This document shows positions 51,663 to 62,351 of a stretch of 64,000 nucleotides of DNA, one piece after another. The DNA is from Mesosutterella multiformis (GTDB lineage: Bacteria > Pseudomonadota > Gammaproteobacteria > Burkholderiales > Burkholderiaceae_F), in the NCBI RefSeq assembly GCF_003402575.1, contig NZ_BGZJ01000001.1, forward strand, positions 930,001 through 994,000. The letters are read 5' to 3'. Each line of letters begins with the position of its first letter. The stretch's first letter is position 1. Below the pieces are notes generated by a model. That model searched no databases, was not told the DNA's origin, and saw only the letters and a program-made list of their open reading frames with translations. Made by a program: the position numbers and the translations under genes.

Positions 51663-52760
51663 ATGAGCCGTTGCTTTAATTTTTCGGCAGGTCCCTCGGA
51701 ATTGCCTCTCGAAGTTCTGGAACAGGTCCGGGACGAACTGCTGGATTTCAGAGGCACTGGCTGCTCCATCATGGAGATCAGCCACCGCAGCAAGGCCTTT
51801 ACTGAGGTGCATAACGAGACCCAGCAGATGCTTCGCTCTCTGCTCGACATTCCTGAGGAGTACGACATTCTCTTCATGCAGGGCGGCGGCCATATGCAGT
51901 TCTCCATGGTGCCGCTCAACCTGATGGCTCCGGTGTCGGCCGACCCGTCCCGCAGAGGCGGCGGCTGCTATATCGTGAATGGGACCTGGTCCCGCAAGGC
52001 GGCGCATGAGGCCGGACGGCTCGGCGGTATTTCGATCGCGGCTGAAGGGGATGAAACCAACGTGCCTCAGCAGCAGGATCTCCGGATTCCGGAGGACGCC
52101 TCCTATGTTTACTACTGCGATAACGAGACTGTCCACGGGATTGAGTTCAACTATGTTCCCGATACGGGACGGGTGCCGCTTGTTGCTGATATGTCGAGCA
52201 ACATCCTGACCCGGCCGTTTGATATCCGGAAATTCGGAGCCATCTGGTTCGGCGCTCAGAAGAATTTCGGCATCGCGGGTCTGACCATTGCGGCTGTCCG
52301 CCATGACCTGATCGGCCGGGCTCCCGAAAACTGTCCGGTGATGCTTGACTGGAAGAGCTATTCGAGCAAGAACTCCATGCTGAATACGCCTCCGACTTTC
52401 GCGATCTATATCGCAAACCTCGTCTGCCACTGGCTTGAAAAGCAGGGCGGCGTGCCTGAAATGGCAAAACGGGCCGCTGAAAAATCGGGTGCGCTCTACA
52501 GTGTGATTGATGCTTCAGACGGCTTCTATTCGGGGAAAGTGAAGCCCGCTTTCCGCAGCCGCATGAATGTGACTTTCTGGCTTAAGGACGAGTCGCTGAA
52601 TGACCTCTTTGTTGAGGAAGCCGCGGCTCTCGGTCTTAAGAATATCCGCGGCCACCGCAGTATCGGCGGCATGCGGGCCTCGGTCTACAACGCCGTTCCG
52701 ACAGAAGGTGCGACGCAGCTTGCGGACTTTATGAAGGATTTTGAGCGTCGCCATGGATAA
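51663..52760 (+). CDS. serC: Phosphoserine aminotransferase SerC
   Basis: PLP enzyme making 3-phosphoserine (and 4-phosphohydroxythreonine for vitamin B6). At 365 residues it is standard. CFNFSAGPSELPLEVLEQVR opens the fold, followed by MEISHRSKAF, LFMQGGGHMQFSMVP, the PLP Lys in WFGAQKNFGIAGL and the C-terminal HRSIGGMRASVYNAVP. First gene of the serC-pheA-hisC-tyrA-aroA-cmk-rpsA cluster; its end overlaps pheA by eight bases. Confidence 0.96.
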   Translation: MSRCFNFSAGPSELPLEVLEQVRDELLDFRGTGCSIMEISHRSKAFTEVHNETQQMLRSLLDIPEEYDILFMQGGGHMQFSMVPLNLMAPVSADPSRRGGGCYIVNGTWSRKAAHEAGRLGGISIAAEGDETNVPQQQDLRIPEDASYVYYCDNETVHGIEFNYVPDTGRVPLVADMSSNILTRPFDIRKFGAIWFGAQKNFGIAGLTIAAVRHDLIGRAPENCPVMLDWKSYSSKNSMLNTPPTFAIYIANLVCHWLEKQGGVPEMAKRAAEKSGALYSVIDASDGFYSGKVKPAFRSRMNVTFWLKDESLNDLFVEEAAALGLKNIRGHRSIGGMRASVYNAVPTEGATQLADFMKDFERRHG

Positions 52761-53838
52761 AGAAACCCAGCTTGCAGAACTCCGCCGTGAGATCGACGGA
52801 ATCGATGCGAAGATCGTTGAACTTGTCGATCAGCGCGCGGATGTCGTGCGCCGGGTAGGCGAGCTGAAGGGAGCAACCGGGACTGCTGTATTCCGTCCCG
52901 AGCGCGAGAACCTGATTCTTGAGCGCGCGGCGTCTCTCAGCCGGAATTTCGACGGTCCCGCGGTCAAGGCGATTTTCCGGGAGATAATTTCTTCCTGCAG
53001 AGCCTTGGAGCGAACGACCACGGTGGCGTATCTCGGCCCTGCGGGAACCTTCAGTGAAATGGCGGTGCTCCGGCAGTTCGGCTCCAGCGTTGAGGCCAGG
53101 CCCTGCTCAACCATCGCGGATGTCTTCCGGATGACGGAGAACAGCCGTACAGACTTCGGTGTGGTGCCTGTGGAGAACAGCACGCAGGGAACTGTGGCGG
53201 TGACGCTGGATCTGCTTCTCGATACATCTCTCACCATTGTGGGCGAGGTGTCGATTCCGATCATCCATAACCTCCTCACCCGAAGCGGCGATCTGTCAAA
53301 AGTGAAGACCGTGATGGCTCACCCCCAGGCTCTTGCTCAGTGCCGGGAGTGGCTCTCGACTCATCTTCCCGGCGCGAGACAGGTGAGCTGCTCCAGCAAC
53401 GCGGAGGGGGCAAGGATTGCTTCCGAGGATGACTCGGTCGGTGCTATCGCTTCGCATCGGGCTGCGGAACTTTATCAGCTCGGTATCGCTGGCGAAGGAA
53501 TTCAGGATTGGGCGGGGAACCGCACGCGTTTCCTTGTTCTCGGGCACCATCCGACACATCGCAGTCCGGAACCCGGAAAGGATAAAACGACCTTTGAATT
53601 CTCCATGGTGAATAAAGCCGGTGCGCTTTTCGAAGGGCTTGAGCCTCTGGCGCGTCACGGTGTGTCCATGACGCACCTGGAGAGCCGGCCTGCCCGGAAT
53701 GGCGCCTGGGAATACAATTTTTTTGTTGATGTCGAAGGTCACATCGAAGATGAAGCGGTGAAGAAAGCTCTTACCGAAATCAAAGCGGAAACGGCCGTCT
53801 TCAAATTTCTCGGCTCCTACCCCAAGGCGCTCGATTAA
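52753..53838 (+). CDS. pheA: Bifunctional chorismate mutase/prephenate dehydratase PheA
   Basis: Converts chorismate to prephenate and then phenylpyruvate, the phenylalanine branch. ATG 52753 gives 361 residues and overlaps serC. The AroQ chorismate mutase domain is residues 1-90 (LAELRREIDGIDAKIVELVD, AVFRPERE). The dehydratase domain begins VAYLGPAGTFSEMAVLRQFG and has FGVVPVENSTQGTV. The C-terminal ACT regulatory domain has the feedback motif HLESRPARNGAWEYNFFVDV. The GNRTRFLVLG motif is kept. Feedback inhibition by phenylalanine is expected. Confidence 0.95.
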   Translation: MDKETQLAELRREIDGIDAKIVELVDQRADVVRRVGELKGATGTAVFRPERENLILERAASLSRNFDGPAVKAIFREIISSCRALERTTTVAYLGPAGTFSEMAVLRQFGSSVEARPCSTIADVFRMTENSRTDFGVVPVENSTQGTVAVTLDLLLDTSLTIVGEVSIPIIHNLLTRSGDLSKVKTVMAHPQALAQCREWLSTHLPGARQVSCSSNAEGARIASEDDSVGAIASHRAAELYQLGIAGEGIQDWAGNRTRFLVLGHHPTHRSPEPGKDKTTFEFSMVNKAGALFEGLEPLARHGVSMTHLESRPARNGAWEYNFFVDVEGHIEDEAVKKALTEIKAETAVFKFLGSYPKALD

Positions 53839-53886
53839 GCCCGCGGCAGCTTCTCAGTCAAAATAAAAAATATTGGGAGTAACAGC

Positions 53887-55008
53887 ATGTCAGATAACCT
53901 TTCAGCTCCGTCCTATATCCGCGGAATTGAGCCGTACAAGGCTGGAAAGCCGATCAGTGAACTCGCCCGTGAAAAGGGACTGCAGCCTGAGAATATTCTC
54001 AAGCTCGCCAGCAATGAGAATCCCCTCGGGGCGCCGGAATCCGCGCTGCAGGCAGTCCGGGAAGCCGCGACCGCACATAACGTGGCTCTCTACCCCGATG
54101 GAAACGCCTATAACCTGAAGCACGCTATTGCCAAGCGGCTGGGTGTTCCGGCTGAATGGATCATTGTGGGCAACGGCAGTGATGAGCTGATGGGGCTCAC
54201 CTGTGAGGCGCTTCTCGAACCGGGCGCCAAGTCGGTTTATTCCCAGTTCTATTTCTCGGTTTACCGCATTGATACGCTCGCCTGCGGCGGCACGCCGGTT
54301 GAAGTTCCCGCGAAGGGTTTTGCGATCGATCTGGACGCCATTGCGAAGGCTGTGACACCCGAAGTCCGCGTGGTGTTTCTCACGACTCCGAATAATCCCA
54401 CCGGCCTCACGATTTCCCAGGCTGATTTTGAGGCGTTCCTCGGAAAGATTCCCCCGAGCGTGACGGTGGTGCTTGATGAGGCCTATCGCGAGTTTGTGCC
54501 GGAGGAAGACCGGATTGATTCCATCGCGCTCGTGAAGAAGTATCCGAATCTCTTTGTGACGCGCACTTTCTCCAAGGCCTATGGTCTGGCGGGTCTCCGC
54601 GTCGGGTTCGGTGTGAATTCCAGCGAACTTCCTGAACTCGTGAACCGTATCCGTCCGCCTTTTAACTGCAACACCCTCGCTCAGGCGGCGGCTGCCGGCT
54701 GTGTGAACGATCAGGCATTCCTTGACCGTGTTTATGAGATGAACCGCAGCGGCGTGAAGCAGCTGGAAGACGGATTCTCGTCTCTTAACCTCGAATTTGT
54801 GCCGACGAAGAGCAACTTTGTTCTCGTTCACATCGGACCGAAGGCGGCTGAACTCAATCAGGCGCTTCTTGACCGCGGCATTATCATCCGCCCCTGCGCG
54901 AGCTTCGGGCTCCCGGAGTGGATCCGTGTCTCCGTCGGTACGGCCGATCAGAATGAACGGTTCCTTGCCGCCCTGAAGGAGCTTCTCGCGAAGCTCTCCG
55001 CCGCATAA
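53887..55008 (+). CDS. hisC: Histidinol-phosphate aminotransferase HisC
   Basis: PLP enzyme of histidine synthesis; members placed in aromatic clusters often also aminate phenylpyruvate and hydroxyphenylpyruvate. 373 residues. KLASNENPLGAPESALQAVR and GNGSDELMGLTCEALLEPG are the family motifs; FLTTPNNPTGLTIS, VVLDEAYREFVPEE and the PLP Lys in TRTFSKAYGLAGLRVGFG follow. Position between pheA and tyrA fits an aromatic aminotransferase role as well as histidine; no other his gene is in the window. Confidence 0.93.
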   Translation: MSDNLSAPSYIRGIEPYKAGKPISELAREKGLQPENILKLASNENPLGAPESALQAVREAATAHNVALYPDGNAYNLKHAIAKRLGVPAEWIIVGNGSDELMGLTCEALLEPGAKSVYSQFYFSVYRIDTLACGGTPVEVPAKGFAIDLDAIAKAVTPEVRVVFLTTPNNPTGLTISQADFEAFLGKIPPSVTVVLDEAYREFVPEEDRIDSIALVKKYPNLFVTRTFSKAYGLAGLRVGFGVNSSELPELVNRIRPPFNCNTLAQAAAAGCVNDQAFLDRVYEMNRSGVKQLEDGFSSLNLEFVPTKSNFVLVHIGPKAAELNQALLDRGIIIRPCASFGLPEWIRVSVGTADQNERFLAALKELLAKLSAA

Positions 55009-55018
55009 GGAGCCGGGG

Positions 55019-55903
55019 TTGAAGCTTGCCGTAATCGGAATGGGGTTGATGGGGGGATCGGCCGCGCTCGCCATGAAGCGGGCCGGCACGATCCACTCGG
55101 TGTACGCCTGCGACATGAGCCCGGAGGCTGTTTCGGACTCGATCAGCATGGGTATCGCGGATGAAGGGGGATCGGATCCCGCCGAGGCCGCGCGCTCTGC
55201 TGATGTCATTATGGTCGCGACACCGGTGATGACGATGGAGTCGATTTTCCGGCAGATCGCTCCGGTGATGAAACCGGACGCTGTTGTGACGGATATCGGT
55301 TCAGTCCGGGGTATGGTCCAGGAAGGCGCCCGCCGGGCGCTTGGGGCAAAGTTTTCGCAGTATGCCCCCTGTCATCCAATCGCCGGGGGCGAAAAGCCCG
55401 GTGTCCGGTATGCCTTTGCCGACATGTTTGTCGGGAAAAAAGTCATCAGTACCGCGGAAGAGGGCATGAGCGCCCGCGCGGTCGAGATCATCGAGTCGCT
55501 CTGGAAGTCCTGCGGTGCGCAGATTATCCGCATGTCGCCCGAGCGTCATGATGAAGTGTTTGCCCTGATGAGCCATCTGCCTCACGTGCTCGCCTACGCG
55601 CTCGTCGCGATGATCACGGAGAGCCGGGATCCCGATACGCTGCTCTCCATGGGCGGCACAGGATTCCTCGACTTCAGCCGTATCGCGGCTTCGAGCCCCG
55701 TTATGTGGCGTGATATCTGCCTCGCGAACCGGAAAGCGATTTCCGAAGGACTGCGGCGGTACCGTGCCGAGCTCGAACTCTTCCAGAAAGCGATTGATGA
55801 TGGAAACGCCGATCAGCTGGTGGCCGGTTTTGCCCGCGCCGCGCAGGCAAGACGGAAACTTGGCCAGGGTGACAGCCTTAAGACTCAGGTGAAGAAGCCA
55901 TGA
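55019..55903 (+). CDS. tyrA: Prephenate dehydrogenase TyrA
   Basis: NAD(P)-dependent oxidation of prephenate (or arogenate), the tyrosine branch. 294 residues, monofunctional (no fused chorismate mutase). It starts at TTG 55019, with AAGGAG upstream, because the Rossmann motif LAVIGMGLMGGSAALAMKRA begins at residue three and no ATG precedes it. VVTDIGSVRGMV, APCHPIAGGEKPGVRYA and MSHLPHVLAYALV are the catalytic-site blocks. The stop overlaps the aroA start by four bases. Confidence 0.93.
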   Translation: MKLAVIGMGLMGGSAALAMKRAGTIHSVYACDMSPEAVSDSISMGIADEGGSDPAEAARSADVIMVATPVMTMESIFRQIAPVMKPDAVVTDIGSVRGMVQEGARRALGAKFSQYAPCHPIAGGEKPGVRYAFADMFVGKKVISTAEEGMSARAVEIIESLWKSCGAQIIRMSPERHDEVFALMSHLPHVLAYALVAMITESRDPDTLLSMGGTGFLDFSRIAASSPVMWRDICLANRKAISEGLRRYRAELELFQKAIDDGNADQLVAGFARAAQARRKLGQGDSLKTQVKKP

Positions 55904-57243
55904 AGACTTTTCCAGAAGTGCTGACCGTGCGCCCGATTCTCAGCGCCGCGGGTGAAGTCCCGATGCCGGGTTCAAAATCGATTTCGAACCGCGCGCTGCT
56001 GCTCGCGGCGCTTTCCTCTGGACGGACTGAACTTAAGGGAATTCTGAGAGCTGACGATACGGAGCGCATGATGGAATCGCTCCGGAAACTCGGTGTTTCA
56101 GTGGAAATTGATGAAGGTAATCCCGAGTCGGTGACGGTAGAGGGCTGCGGCGGCAGGTTTCCGGTCCGCAGCGCGGAGCTTTTCCTCGGAAACGCCGGAA
56201 CAGCGGCACGGCCGCTTACTGCGGCGCTGGCGCTTGCCGGCGGCAGTTACCTTCTGGATGGCGTTGAGCGGATGCGGGAGCGTCCGATCGGAGACCTTCT
56301 CGTGGCGCTCCGGTCGCTAGGGGCTGAGATTGAGTGTCTGAACCGGGAAGGATACTTTCCGCTCCGGATCGGTGAACGCCGTTCCGTTTCCGGAAAAGCC
56401 TCCTGCCACATCAGCGGCGAAGTGTCGAGTCAGTTCATCACCGCACTTCTCCTTTCCTCGCCGGTTTACTCCGGTCCTGAGGGACTTGAGATCATTGTGG
56501 ATGGACATCTGATTTCGCGCCCTTACGTGCTCATGACGCTGAAGCTGATGGAGCAGTTTGGGGTTCACGCGGAAGATCAGGGTGACCGGTTCTTTGTTCC
56601 GCACGCAGAGTATCGCCGCGGCAATCCTTACCTGGTTGAGGGAGACGCGTCCGGGGCGTCGTACTTTCTCGCGCTCGGAGCGCTTTCCGGTCCGGCTGAC
56701 GGTCCCGGAGTCCGTGTCACCGGAGTGGGGCGCGATTCCATTCAGGGAGATGTGCAGTTCGCGGCATTCCTCGAGCGCATGGGAGCGAGAATTGCCTGGG
56801 GGGAAAACTGGATCGAAGCGAGACCGCCCGTATCCGGAAAACTTCACGGCATTCACGCGGATTGCACGGAGATTCCGGATGCCGCGATGACGCTTGCCGC
56901 GATCGGGCTGATGGCTGAAGGGGAAACGGTGCTTACCGGTATCGGCTCCTGGCGCGTCAAAGAAACAGACCGGATTGCGGCCATGCAGGCTGAGCTTTCC
57001 AAATTCGGCGCCGATGTGAAAACCGGCGATGATTGGTTAAGCGTAACATCTCCTCAAAAGCTTCTTCCAGCAGAGGTCAGTACCTATAAGGACCACCGTA
57101 TGGCGATGAGCCTTTCGCTCGCTGCCTGCGGCGGGGTTTCTGTACGCATTCTTGATCCCGGGTGCGTTTCCAAGACTTTCCCGGACTATTTTGAGCGGCT
57201 GGCAGGACTGGTGAAAACAGCCCCTCTGACGGATAAAGACTAG
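55900..57243 (+). CDS. aroA: 3-phosphoshikimate 1-carboxyvinyltransferase AroA
   Basis: EPSP synthase of the shikimate pathway, target of glyphosate. 447 residues. PMPGSKSISNRALLLAALSS binds shikimate phosphate; FLGNAGTAARPLTAALALA contains the Gly of the PEP site in the class I pattern; RMRERPIGDLLVALRSLGAE, GDASGASYFLALGALSG, the catalytic KETDRIAAMQAELSKFG and YKDHRMAMSLSLAA follow. Its ATG overlaps the stop codon of tyrA. Confidence 0.96.
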   Translation: MKTFPEVLTVRPILSAAGEVPMPGSKSISNRALLLAALSSGRTELKGILRADDTERMMESLRKLGVSVEIDEGNPESVTVEGCGGRFPVRSAELFLGNAGTAARPLTAALALAGGSYLLDGVERMRERPIGDLLVALRSLGAEIECLNREGYFPLRIGERRSVSGKASCHISGEVSSQFITALLLSSPVYSGPEGLEIIVDGHLISRPYVLMTLKLMEQFGVHAEDQGDRFFVPHAEYRRGNPYLVEGDASGASYFLALGALSGPADGPGVRVTGVGRDSIQGDVQFAAFLERMGARIAWGENWIEARPPVSGKLHGIHADCTEIPDAAMTLAAIGLMAEGETVLTGIGSWRVKETDRIAAMQAELSKFGADVKTGDDWLSVTSPQKLLPAEVSTYKDHRMAMSLSLAACGGVSVRILDPGCVSKTFPDYFERLAGLVKTAPLTDKD

Positions 57244-57276
57244 GCGCATTCATTCTTTAATTGACGAGGTTTTCTG

Positions 57277-57951
57277 ATGACAGAAATGAAGGGACAGGTT
57301 CCTGTAATTACGATTGACGGCCCGACCGCGAGCGGCAAGGGCACGGTCGCGTCGAAAGTAGCGGAGGCTCTCGGGTTCCACTACCTCGATTCCGGCGCGC
57401 TTTATCGCATCGTGGGACTTGTCTGTCTGAGGGCCAACGTTGATCTGAAGGACATCGCGGCCGTCACGGCACACGCGATGGGTATCTCTCCCGTGTTTGC
57501 GGGAGGGAGGATTTCTCTTGGCAGCGAAGACATCACCAATGTCATCCGCACGGAAGATGTCGGCCAGGCAGCTTCCTGCATCGCTGTTATCCCCTCGGTC
57601 CGCAACGCTCTTTTTGAGCTGCAGCGCGAAGCGCGCCGCGAGCCGGGCCTCGTGGCAGACGGCCGCGACATGGGCTCGATCATCTTCCCGGATGCCGAAC
57701 TGAAGATTTTCCTTACGGCCTCCGCGGAAGCGCGTGCACATCGCCGCTATAAACAGTTGATCGAAAAAGGGATTGACGTTACACTAGATGACCTCGTCAA
57801 AGAAATGAAGGAACGGGATCTTCGCGATATGCGCCGTGCCCATGCTCCGCTTGCGCCCGCTGAAGGCGCGAAGATACTGGATTCTTCATTCCTCACGATT
57901 CAGGAAACAGTTGATAAGATACTGTACTGGTGGGTTTCACGTTCTCACTGA
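57277..57951 (+). CDS. cmk: Cytidylate kinase Cmk
   Basis: Phosphorylates CMP and dCMP. 224 residues. P-loop PVITIDGPTASGKGTVASKV, followed by FHYLDSGALYRIVGL, VADGRDMGSIIFPDAELKIF and EMKERDLRDMRRAHAPL, the Cmk signatures. It follows aroA by 33 bases and precedes rpsA, the conserved aroA-cmk-rpsA order of proteobacteria. Confidence 0.96.
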   Translation: MTEMKGQVPVITIDGPTASGKGTVASKVAEALGFHYLDSGALYRIVGLVCLRANVDLKDIAAVTAHAMGISPVFAGGRISLGSEDITNVIRTEDVGQAASCIAVIPSVRNALFELQREARREPGLVADGRDMGSIIFPDAELKIFLTASAEARAHRRYKQLIEKGIDVTLDDLVKEMKERDLRDMRRAHAPLAPAEGAKILDSSFLTIQETVDKILYWWVSRSH

Positions 57952-57991
57952 TCCCATCCGCAGATCTTTGATTCCATTTGCAGTACCGGTC

Positions 57992-58027
57992 GCAGAGGCC
58001 GTCAGGTGACGGTCCCCTGCTTTTATT
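57992..58027 (+). terminator. Imperfect terminator between cmk and rpsA
   Basis: CAG-GG-CCGTCA pairs with TGACGG-CC-CTG (small internal mismatches) followed by CTTTTATTT. It suggests that most rpsA mRNA starts from its own promoter. Confidence 0.6.
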
Positions 58028-58078
58028 TGTTTAACTCCACCCTGTGCACTTTGCATCTGGGTGTGCTGATTTTTTTTC

Positions 58079-59776
<1,698 letters not shown>

Positions 59777-59969
59777 TCAATAGCGGAGGGATCCGCGGTT
59801 TCCGCTGCGGATTCCATTCAGGGCTTTATCCCTGATAAACGCTTCACCCGCTGCCCTCGTTTCCTCTGAGGCACGGAGAAGCAAAAAATGGAGAGAGAAG
59901 GTTTCGCTGCCTTCTCTTTCCGACTTAAGGATCACCGGCGGAATTTCTGCCCGTGGTCCTTTTCTTTTC
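59777..59969 (+). terminator. Region of hairpins ending with the rpsA terminator
   Basis: The 257-base gap after rpsA contains no gene; in related bacteria ihfB and lapA occupy this place. It holds a series of hairpins: TCAGGG/CCCTGA near 59818, AGAGAAGG/CCTTCTCT (59894-59917) and the best terminator, AAGGATCACCGGC with GCCCGTGGTCCTT (59927-59961, 12 of 13 pairs) followed by TTTCTTTT. Confidence 0.75.
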
Positions 59970-60033
59970 TGTGTGGTACAGAAGCGCTGAACCGCTACAA
60001 TTCTGACCACTCAATACTCGCGGAGAGCACTTC

Positions 60034-61212
60034 ATGGAATTTGAACTTTGGTATCTGATCGCGGTCCCGCTGCTGTTTGCGGCCGGATGGTATCTGCGAG
60101 GCTATGACGCGAGACAGCGGAATGAGGAAAACAAGGACCTGCCGGACAATTATTTCCGGGGCCTGTCGCTGCTCCTCTCTAATGAACCCGATAAGGCAAT
60201 TGACGCCTTTATCGAAGTGGTGAAGATCGATCCGGAGACGATCGAACTGCATCACGCGCTCGGCAACCTTTTCTGCAAAAGAGGCGAATTTGACCGGGCG
60301 ATCCGAATTCATACGCATCTCATCAACCGCGCGGATCTGCCGGATCAGGATCGGCTGCGGGCGCTTTCAGAGCTTGCGAACGACTATCTGAAGGCCGGTA
60401 TCTATGACAAGGCGATTGATTGCCTTGAGCGGCTTTCAAAGAATGATGAGTATCGGCTGGATGCGCTGCGGTCGCTTCTCAGAATCCGCTGCACCGAGCA
60501 TGACTGGGAGGCCGCTATTGAATCCGCGCGGCGGCTTGAAAAGGAAGCCTCAGAAGACCACAGCGCCGATATCGCTCACTTCCACTGCGAGCTTGCCGAG
60601 CTGGCAGTGAAACAGAAGAATCCGGAAGCCGCGGAACGCGAGGTGTCGCTCGCACTGCTGGAGAAACCTTACTCTCCGCGCGCTCTGATGCTGGCTGGTG
60701 ACTTTGCGTTCCAGAAGAATCAGGTGAAGGAAGCCGTGGAAGACTGGGAGAAGCTGCGCCAGCATTCCGAGGATCACTTCCCGCTCGTTTTCAGCCGGCT
60801 GGTGAAGGGGTACGACGCGCTGGGTGACGCGGCAGGCGCTCAGGCCGTGATCGACTACGCACTTAACCGATTCCCCACCTCTGAAGTCGTGGAGCAGGCG
60901 ATGAAGCGGGCTTTCAAGGATAAGGGACAGCAGGCTGCCGCTGAAATTGTGAGCAAGGGGCTTTCCGGCCATCCGACTCTCGGCACTCTTTCCGTCGCGA
61001 TGGAATTCCGCAAAATGATCGCCCCGGATGACGAACAGCTGCAGGGACTCTCTGAAATGCTGAAGAAGGAATCCGATCGCCAGGGCCGCTATCAGTGCCG
61101 TCACTGCGGATTCCTCTCGCACAGCTACCTCTGGCAGTGTCCGGGCTGCGGCGGATGGGATACGTATCCGACACTTCGGGTGCAGGATCAATCACTCAGG
61201 CGGGATAAGTAA
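60034..61212 (+). CDS. lapB: Lipopolysaccharide assembly protein LapB
   Basis: Inner-membrane-anchored TPR protein that guides FtsH-dependent turnover of LpxC and couples LPS synthesis to export. 392 residues. One N-terminal membrane helix (LWYLIAVPLLFAAGWYLRGY), then tandem TPR repeats (about 45-340; for example PDKAIDAFIEVVKIDPETIE and KAIDCLERLSKNDEYRLD), and a C-terminal rubredoxin-type zinc finger YQCRHCGFLSHSYLWQCPGC followed by GGWDTYP. This combination is diagnostic. lapA, usually just upstream, is absent. Confidence 0.94.
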   Translation: MEFELWYLIAVPLLFAAGWYLRGYDARQRNEENKDLPDNYFRGLSLLLSNEPDKAIDAFIEVVKIDPETIELHHALGNLFCKRGEFDRAIRIHTHLINRADLPDQDRLRALSELANDYLKAGIYDKAIDCLERLSKNDEYRLDALRSLLRIRCTEHDWEAAIESARRLEKEASEDHSADIAHFHCELAELAVKQKNPEAAEREVSLALLEKPYSPRALMLAGDFAFQKNQVKEAVEDWEKLRQHSEDHFPLVFSRLVKGYDALGDAAGAQAVIDYALNRFPTSEVVEQAMKRAFKDKGQQAAAEIVSKGLSGHPTLGTLSVAMEFRKMIAPDDEQLQGLSEMLKKESDRQGRYQCRHCGFLSHSYLWQCPGCGGWDTYPTLRVQDQSLRRDK

Positions 61213-61338
61213 AGTCGTACTATTTCTTACACTTTATTTACCCGGGATACGATCAGTTCTGACAGTTCCCATAAAATTAATTCATTCAGACCTGACAGTC
61301 TGAGCCCATTCTTAGGTCTTAAAGTAAAAAGGTAAGTA

Positions 61339-62232
61339 ATGTTAAAGCGTATCGGTCTTCTGATTTTGACCAACATTGCAATCGTGGTCATGCTCAACGT
61401 GATCCTGAGCATTGTTGGCGTCGTGTTTGGAATCAACTGGGGCGGTATGGCGGGCAAGTCCATTAACCTGACATCCCTCAGCATCTACGCTCTGATCATT
61501 GGCTTTACGGGATCCATCTTCTCGCTGCTGACCTCGAAGATGATCGCAAAGTCGACGATGGGGCTGCAGATGATTGATATCGACAATCCGTCGACCAATC
61601 TCGAAGCCTGGCTCGTCAGCACGGTCCGCAAACTCGCTAACCGCGCGAAGCTCCCGATGCCTGAAGTGGCGATCTACGAGGGTGACCCGAACGCGTTTGC
61701 CACGGGTCCGTCCCGCAGCAGCTCGCTGGTCGCTGTTTCCACCGGTCTTCTTCAGCTGATGAACAAGAAGGAAGTGGAAGCCGTTCTGGGGCACGAAATG
61801 ACTCACGTCGCCAATGGCGATATGGTCACGATGACCCTGGTGCAGGGTGTGATGAATACCTTCGTTGTGTTCCTCTCCCGAGTGATTGGCTGGGCCGTTG
61901 ACCGCCAGGTGATGCGTAACGACAGCGACGCTCCGGGTGCCGCCTACTATGTGACGAGCCTGATTCTTGATATCGTGCTCGGGTTCCTTGCCGGTATGGT
62001 GGTGGCTGCTTTCTCGCGCTGGCGCGAGTATCACGCTGACGCGGGTTCCGCGATGCTGACCGGTTCTCCCGAGAACATGATTGCCGCGCTCCAGAGACTG
62101 GGCTCCATCACGCCGGAAGAACTTCCCGGTCCGGTGAAGGGCTTCGGCGTGAGCGGCGGTATTGGTTCGCTCTTCGCCACCCATCCTTCTATTGAAGACC
62201 GCATTGCGGCGCTCCGGGTTCTGCAGAAGTAA
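61339..62232 (+). CDS. htpX: Protease HtpX
   Basis: Membrane zinc metalloprotease for quality control of inner-membrane proteins. 297 residues with four hydrophobic segments (about 5-25, 38-58, 155-175 and 195-215). Zinc motif [10 protein letters not shown] (HExxH) in [20 protein letters not shown], and the third ligand in [33 protein letters not shown] is the conserved substrate-edge strand, and [15 protein letters not shown] is the C-terminal signature. It has a 126-base upstream region with two CTGACAGT repeats. Strong bidirectional terminator after it. Confidence 0.95.
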   Translation: MLKRIGLLILTNIAIVVMLNVILSIVGVVFGINWGGMAGKSINLTSLSIYALIIGFTGSIFSLLTSKMIAKSTMGLQMIDIDNPSTNLEAWLVSTVRKLANRAKLPMPEVAIYEGDPNAFATGPSRSSSLVAVSTGLLQLMNKKEVEAVLGHEMTHVANGDMVTMTLVQGVMNTFVVFLSRVIGWAVDRQVMRNDSDAPGAAYYVTSLILDIVLGFLAGMVVAAFSRWREYHADAGSAMLTGSPENMIAALQRLGSITPEELPGPVKGFGVSGGIGSLFATHPSIEDRIAALRVLQK

Positions 62233-62293
62233 TCGGCTCCGACGTGCGGTAGGAATCATGAGGCGTCCCTGAGGGGCGCTTCCCTGATGGAAT

Positions 62294-62327
62294 AAAAAAA
62301 CCTCGTCCTGACAGGACGAGGTTTTTT
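62294..62327. terminator. Bidirectional terminator between htpX and the MATE exporter
   Basis: AAAAAACCTCGTCC and GGACGAGGTTTTTT form a perfect 14-base stem with a short loop; functional for both convergent genes. Confidence 0.95.
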
Positions 62328-62351
62328 GCTGGCCGGAAGAATTTTCCGGAA

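Noticed and set aside
61250-61275. Sigma-32 heat-shock promoter (CCCATAAA) before htpX
   Set aside because: A CTTGAA-type -35 is not found at the required distance.
61320-61341. CpxR box GTAAA...GTAA before htpX
   Set aside because: The two half-sites are three bases apart, not five, and lie on the ribosome-binding region.
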